From Rubrivivax sp. (GTDB taxonomy: Bacteria; Pseudomonadota; Gammaproteobacteria; Burkholderiales; Burkholderiaceae_C), in contig JAJTDE010000004.1 in NCBI GenBank assembly GCA_021298085.1, positions 1 through 64,000 of the forward strand: a DNA stretch of 64,000 bases, read 5' to 3'. The number at the start of each line of letters is the position of its first letter. Position 1 is the stretch's first letter. Under the pieces are notes generated by a model. That model was given only the letters and a program-made list of their open reading frames with translations, did not search any database and was not told the origin of the DNA. Shown piece by piece: positions 63,300-64,000 of this stretch. Position numbers and translations under genes: made by a program.

Positions 63300-64000
63300 G
63301 CCCCATTGCTGTGCTGAGCCGCGTGTCCTGTGTGTGGGCTGCCGTGCTGCTGGTGGGCTGTGCCGCGGGGCCGGCCGCCCTGGAGGCCGCGCCCGCCGAT
63401 CTCAAGACCGCGTCCGACCAGACCAACGCCGACCGCATCGCCCAGGCACGCCTCGAGCTCGCCGTGGCCTACTTCGGCCGCAATCAGCTCAACACCGCGC
63501 TGGATGAGGTGAAGCAGGCGCTCGACGCCCGCCCGGATCTCCCCGAGGCCCTGAGCCTGCGTGGCTTGATCTATGCCGCCATGTCGGAGAACAGCCTGGC
63601 CGAATCCAGTTTCAGGCGTGCTGCCGCGCTGGCGCCCGGTGACGGCGACAACCTCCACAACTATGCGTGGTTCCTCTGCCAGCAGCGCCGTTTTGACGAA
63701 GCCGACGCCCTGTTTGCCAGGGCGCTGGGCCTCCCCCAGTACCGCAGCTTCTCGCGCACGATGCTGGCCCAGGGCGCCTGCCAGGCCCGTGCCGGTCGCT
63801 TGCAGAAGGCCGATGCCACCTTGTCCCGGGCCTATGAACTCGATCCGAGCAGTGCGGCGGTGGCCTACAACCTGACCGAAGTGCTGTTTCGCCTGGGCGA
63901 ATTCGAGCGGGCTCGTTTCTACATTCGCCGTGTCAACCTGCGGTCGGAGACCACCAATGCGCAAAGCCTGTGGCTGGCCGCCAAGGTGGAACATCGCCTG
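63296..64000 (+). CDS. pilW: Type IV pilus biogenesis/stability lipoprotein PilW (partial)
   Basis: The first 235 residues of a TPR lipoprotein; the gene runs off the end of the window. A signal peptide ends in the lipobox LLVGC, followed by TPR repeats ([26 protein letters not shown], then [28 protein letters not shown], each quoted in part as seen). The [11 protein letters not shown] block is diagnostic of PilW/PilF, the pilotin for the PilQ secretin. The ATG at 63296 overlaps the rlmN stop. In relatives a RodZ-like gene and ispG follow. Confidence 0.9.
   Translation, partial: MSPIAVLSRVSCVWAAVLLVGCAAGPAALEAAPADLKTASDQTNADRIAQARLELAVAYFGRNQLNTALDEVKQALDARPDLPEALSLRGLIYAAMSENSLAESSFRRAAALAPGDGDNLHNYAWFLCQQRRFDEADALFARALGLPQYRSFSRTMLAQGACQARAGRLQKADATLSRAYELDPSSAAVAYNLTEVLFRLGEFERARFYIRRVNLRSETTNAQSLWLAAKVEHRL

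Overview
This 64 kb window is high-GC chromosomal DNA that reads as core genome of a betaproteobacterium of the order Burkholderiales, most like the Rubrivivax/Leptothrix/Ideonella (Sphaerotilaceae/Comamonadaceae-like) group. The evidence is the gene neighbourhoods (purF-metZ-gltX, sucA-sucB-lpdA-zapE, ndk-rlmN-pilW, scpB-rluB, pcm with tolC and waaA nearby), protein family features such as MetZ, a ZapE-type ATPase and LytS/LytTR signalling, and a structured RNA leader in front of sucA of the kind reported from Burkholderiales. I see no insertion sequence, prophage, CRISPR array or integron, and no long stretch of foreign-looking composition. Genes are tightly packed, with many 1-4 base stop/start overlaps.

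Layout. 1-4.3 kb: purine and methionine synthesis and glutamyl-tRNA synthetase (purF, metZ, gltX). 4.4-4.8 kb: a tRNA-Ala/Glu/Asp cluster with its own promoter and a strong terminator. 4.9-8.7 kb: a PhyH-type dioxygenase, a DMT exporter, and an alkylation-repair pair (Ogt-type methyltransferase plus an Ada-AraC-AlkA fusion). 8.8-13.8 kb: an AlgZ/AlgR-like two-component system divergent from an AlgC-type phosphomannomutase and waaA, suggesting envelope polysaccharide/LPS supply. 13.8-16.5 kb: the exported DUF1501/DUF1800 pair of unknown function. 16.6-23.9 kb: tolC, pcm and a tetR-mfp-rnd efflux operon with a clear palindromic operator. 24-28 kb: uppP, trmB, tRNA-Gly, a degenerate REC/GGDEF protein and a succinate-semialdehyde dehydrogenase. 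28.4-36 kb: alaS, a GNAT acetyltransferase, a YecA/SEC-C protein, coaBC, dut, an FKBP isomerase and the ribosomal-protein hydroxylase roxA. 36-38 kb: a small Ala-rich lipoprotein with a long leader, tRNA-Leu and a UMF1-type transporter. 38-43 kb: etfBA, an acyl-CoA dehydrogenase and a nitronate monooxygenase-like protein behind a perfect 24-bp palindrome (fatty-acid catabolism). 42.8-46.1 kb: a minus-strand ykgJ-like/dbpA/rhlE-like run. 46.2-53.4 kb: the 2-oxoglutarate dehydrogenase operon and zapE. 53.4-64 kb: a PP2C phosphatase, a DUF465 protein with a DinG-type helicase, bamD, rluD, scpB, an unusually long rluB, ndk, rlmN and the start of pilW, which runs off the window.

The main interest lies in non-textbook details inside an ordinary core region: the sucA leader RNA, a second set of competing hairpins between sucA and sucB, a probable CTG start codon for the DinG-type helicase, a doubly degenerate REC-GGDEF protein that keeps an RxxD I-site, 29-residue tandem repeats in RluB, an LEA-like 11-mer repeat lipoprotein with an unexplained 360-base leader, and two strong palindromic operators. 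I found no clear, wholly new multi-gene system. The least explained multi-gene unit is the DUF1800/DUF1501 pair, which is a known but uncharacterised pairing.
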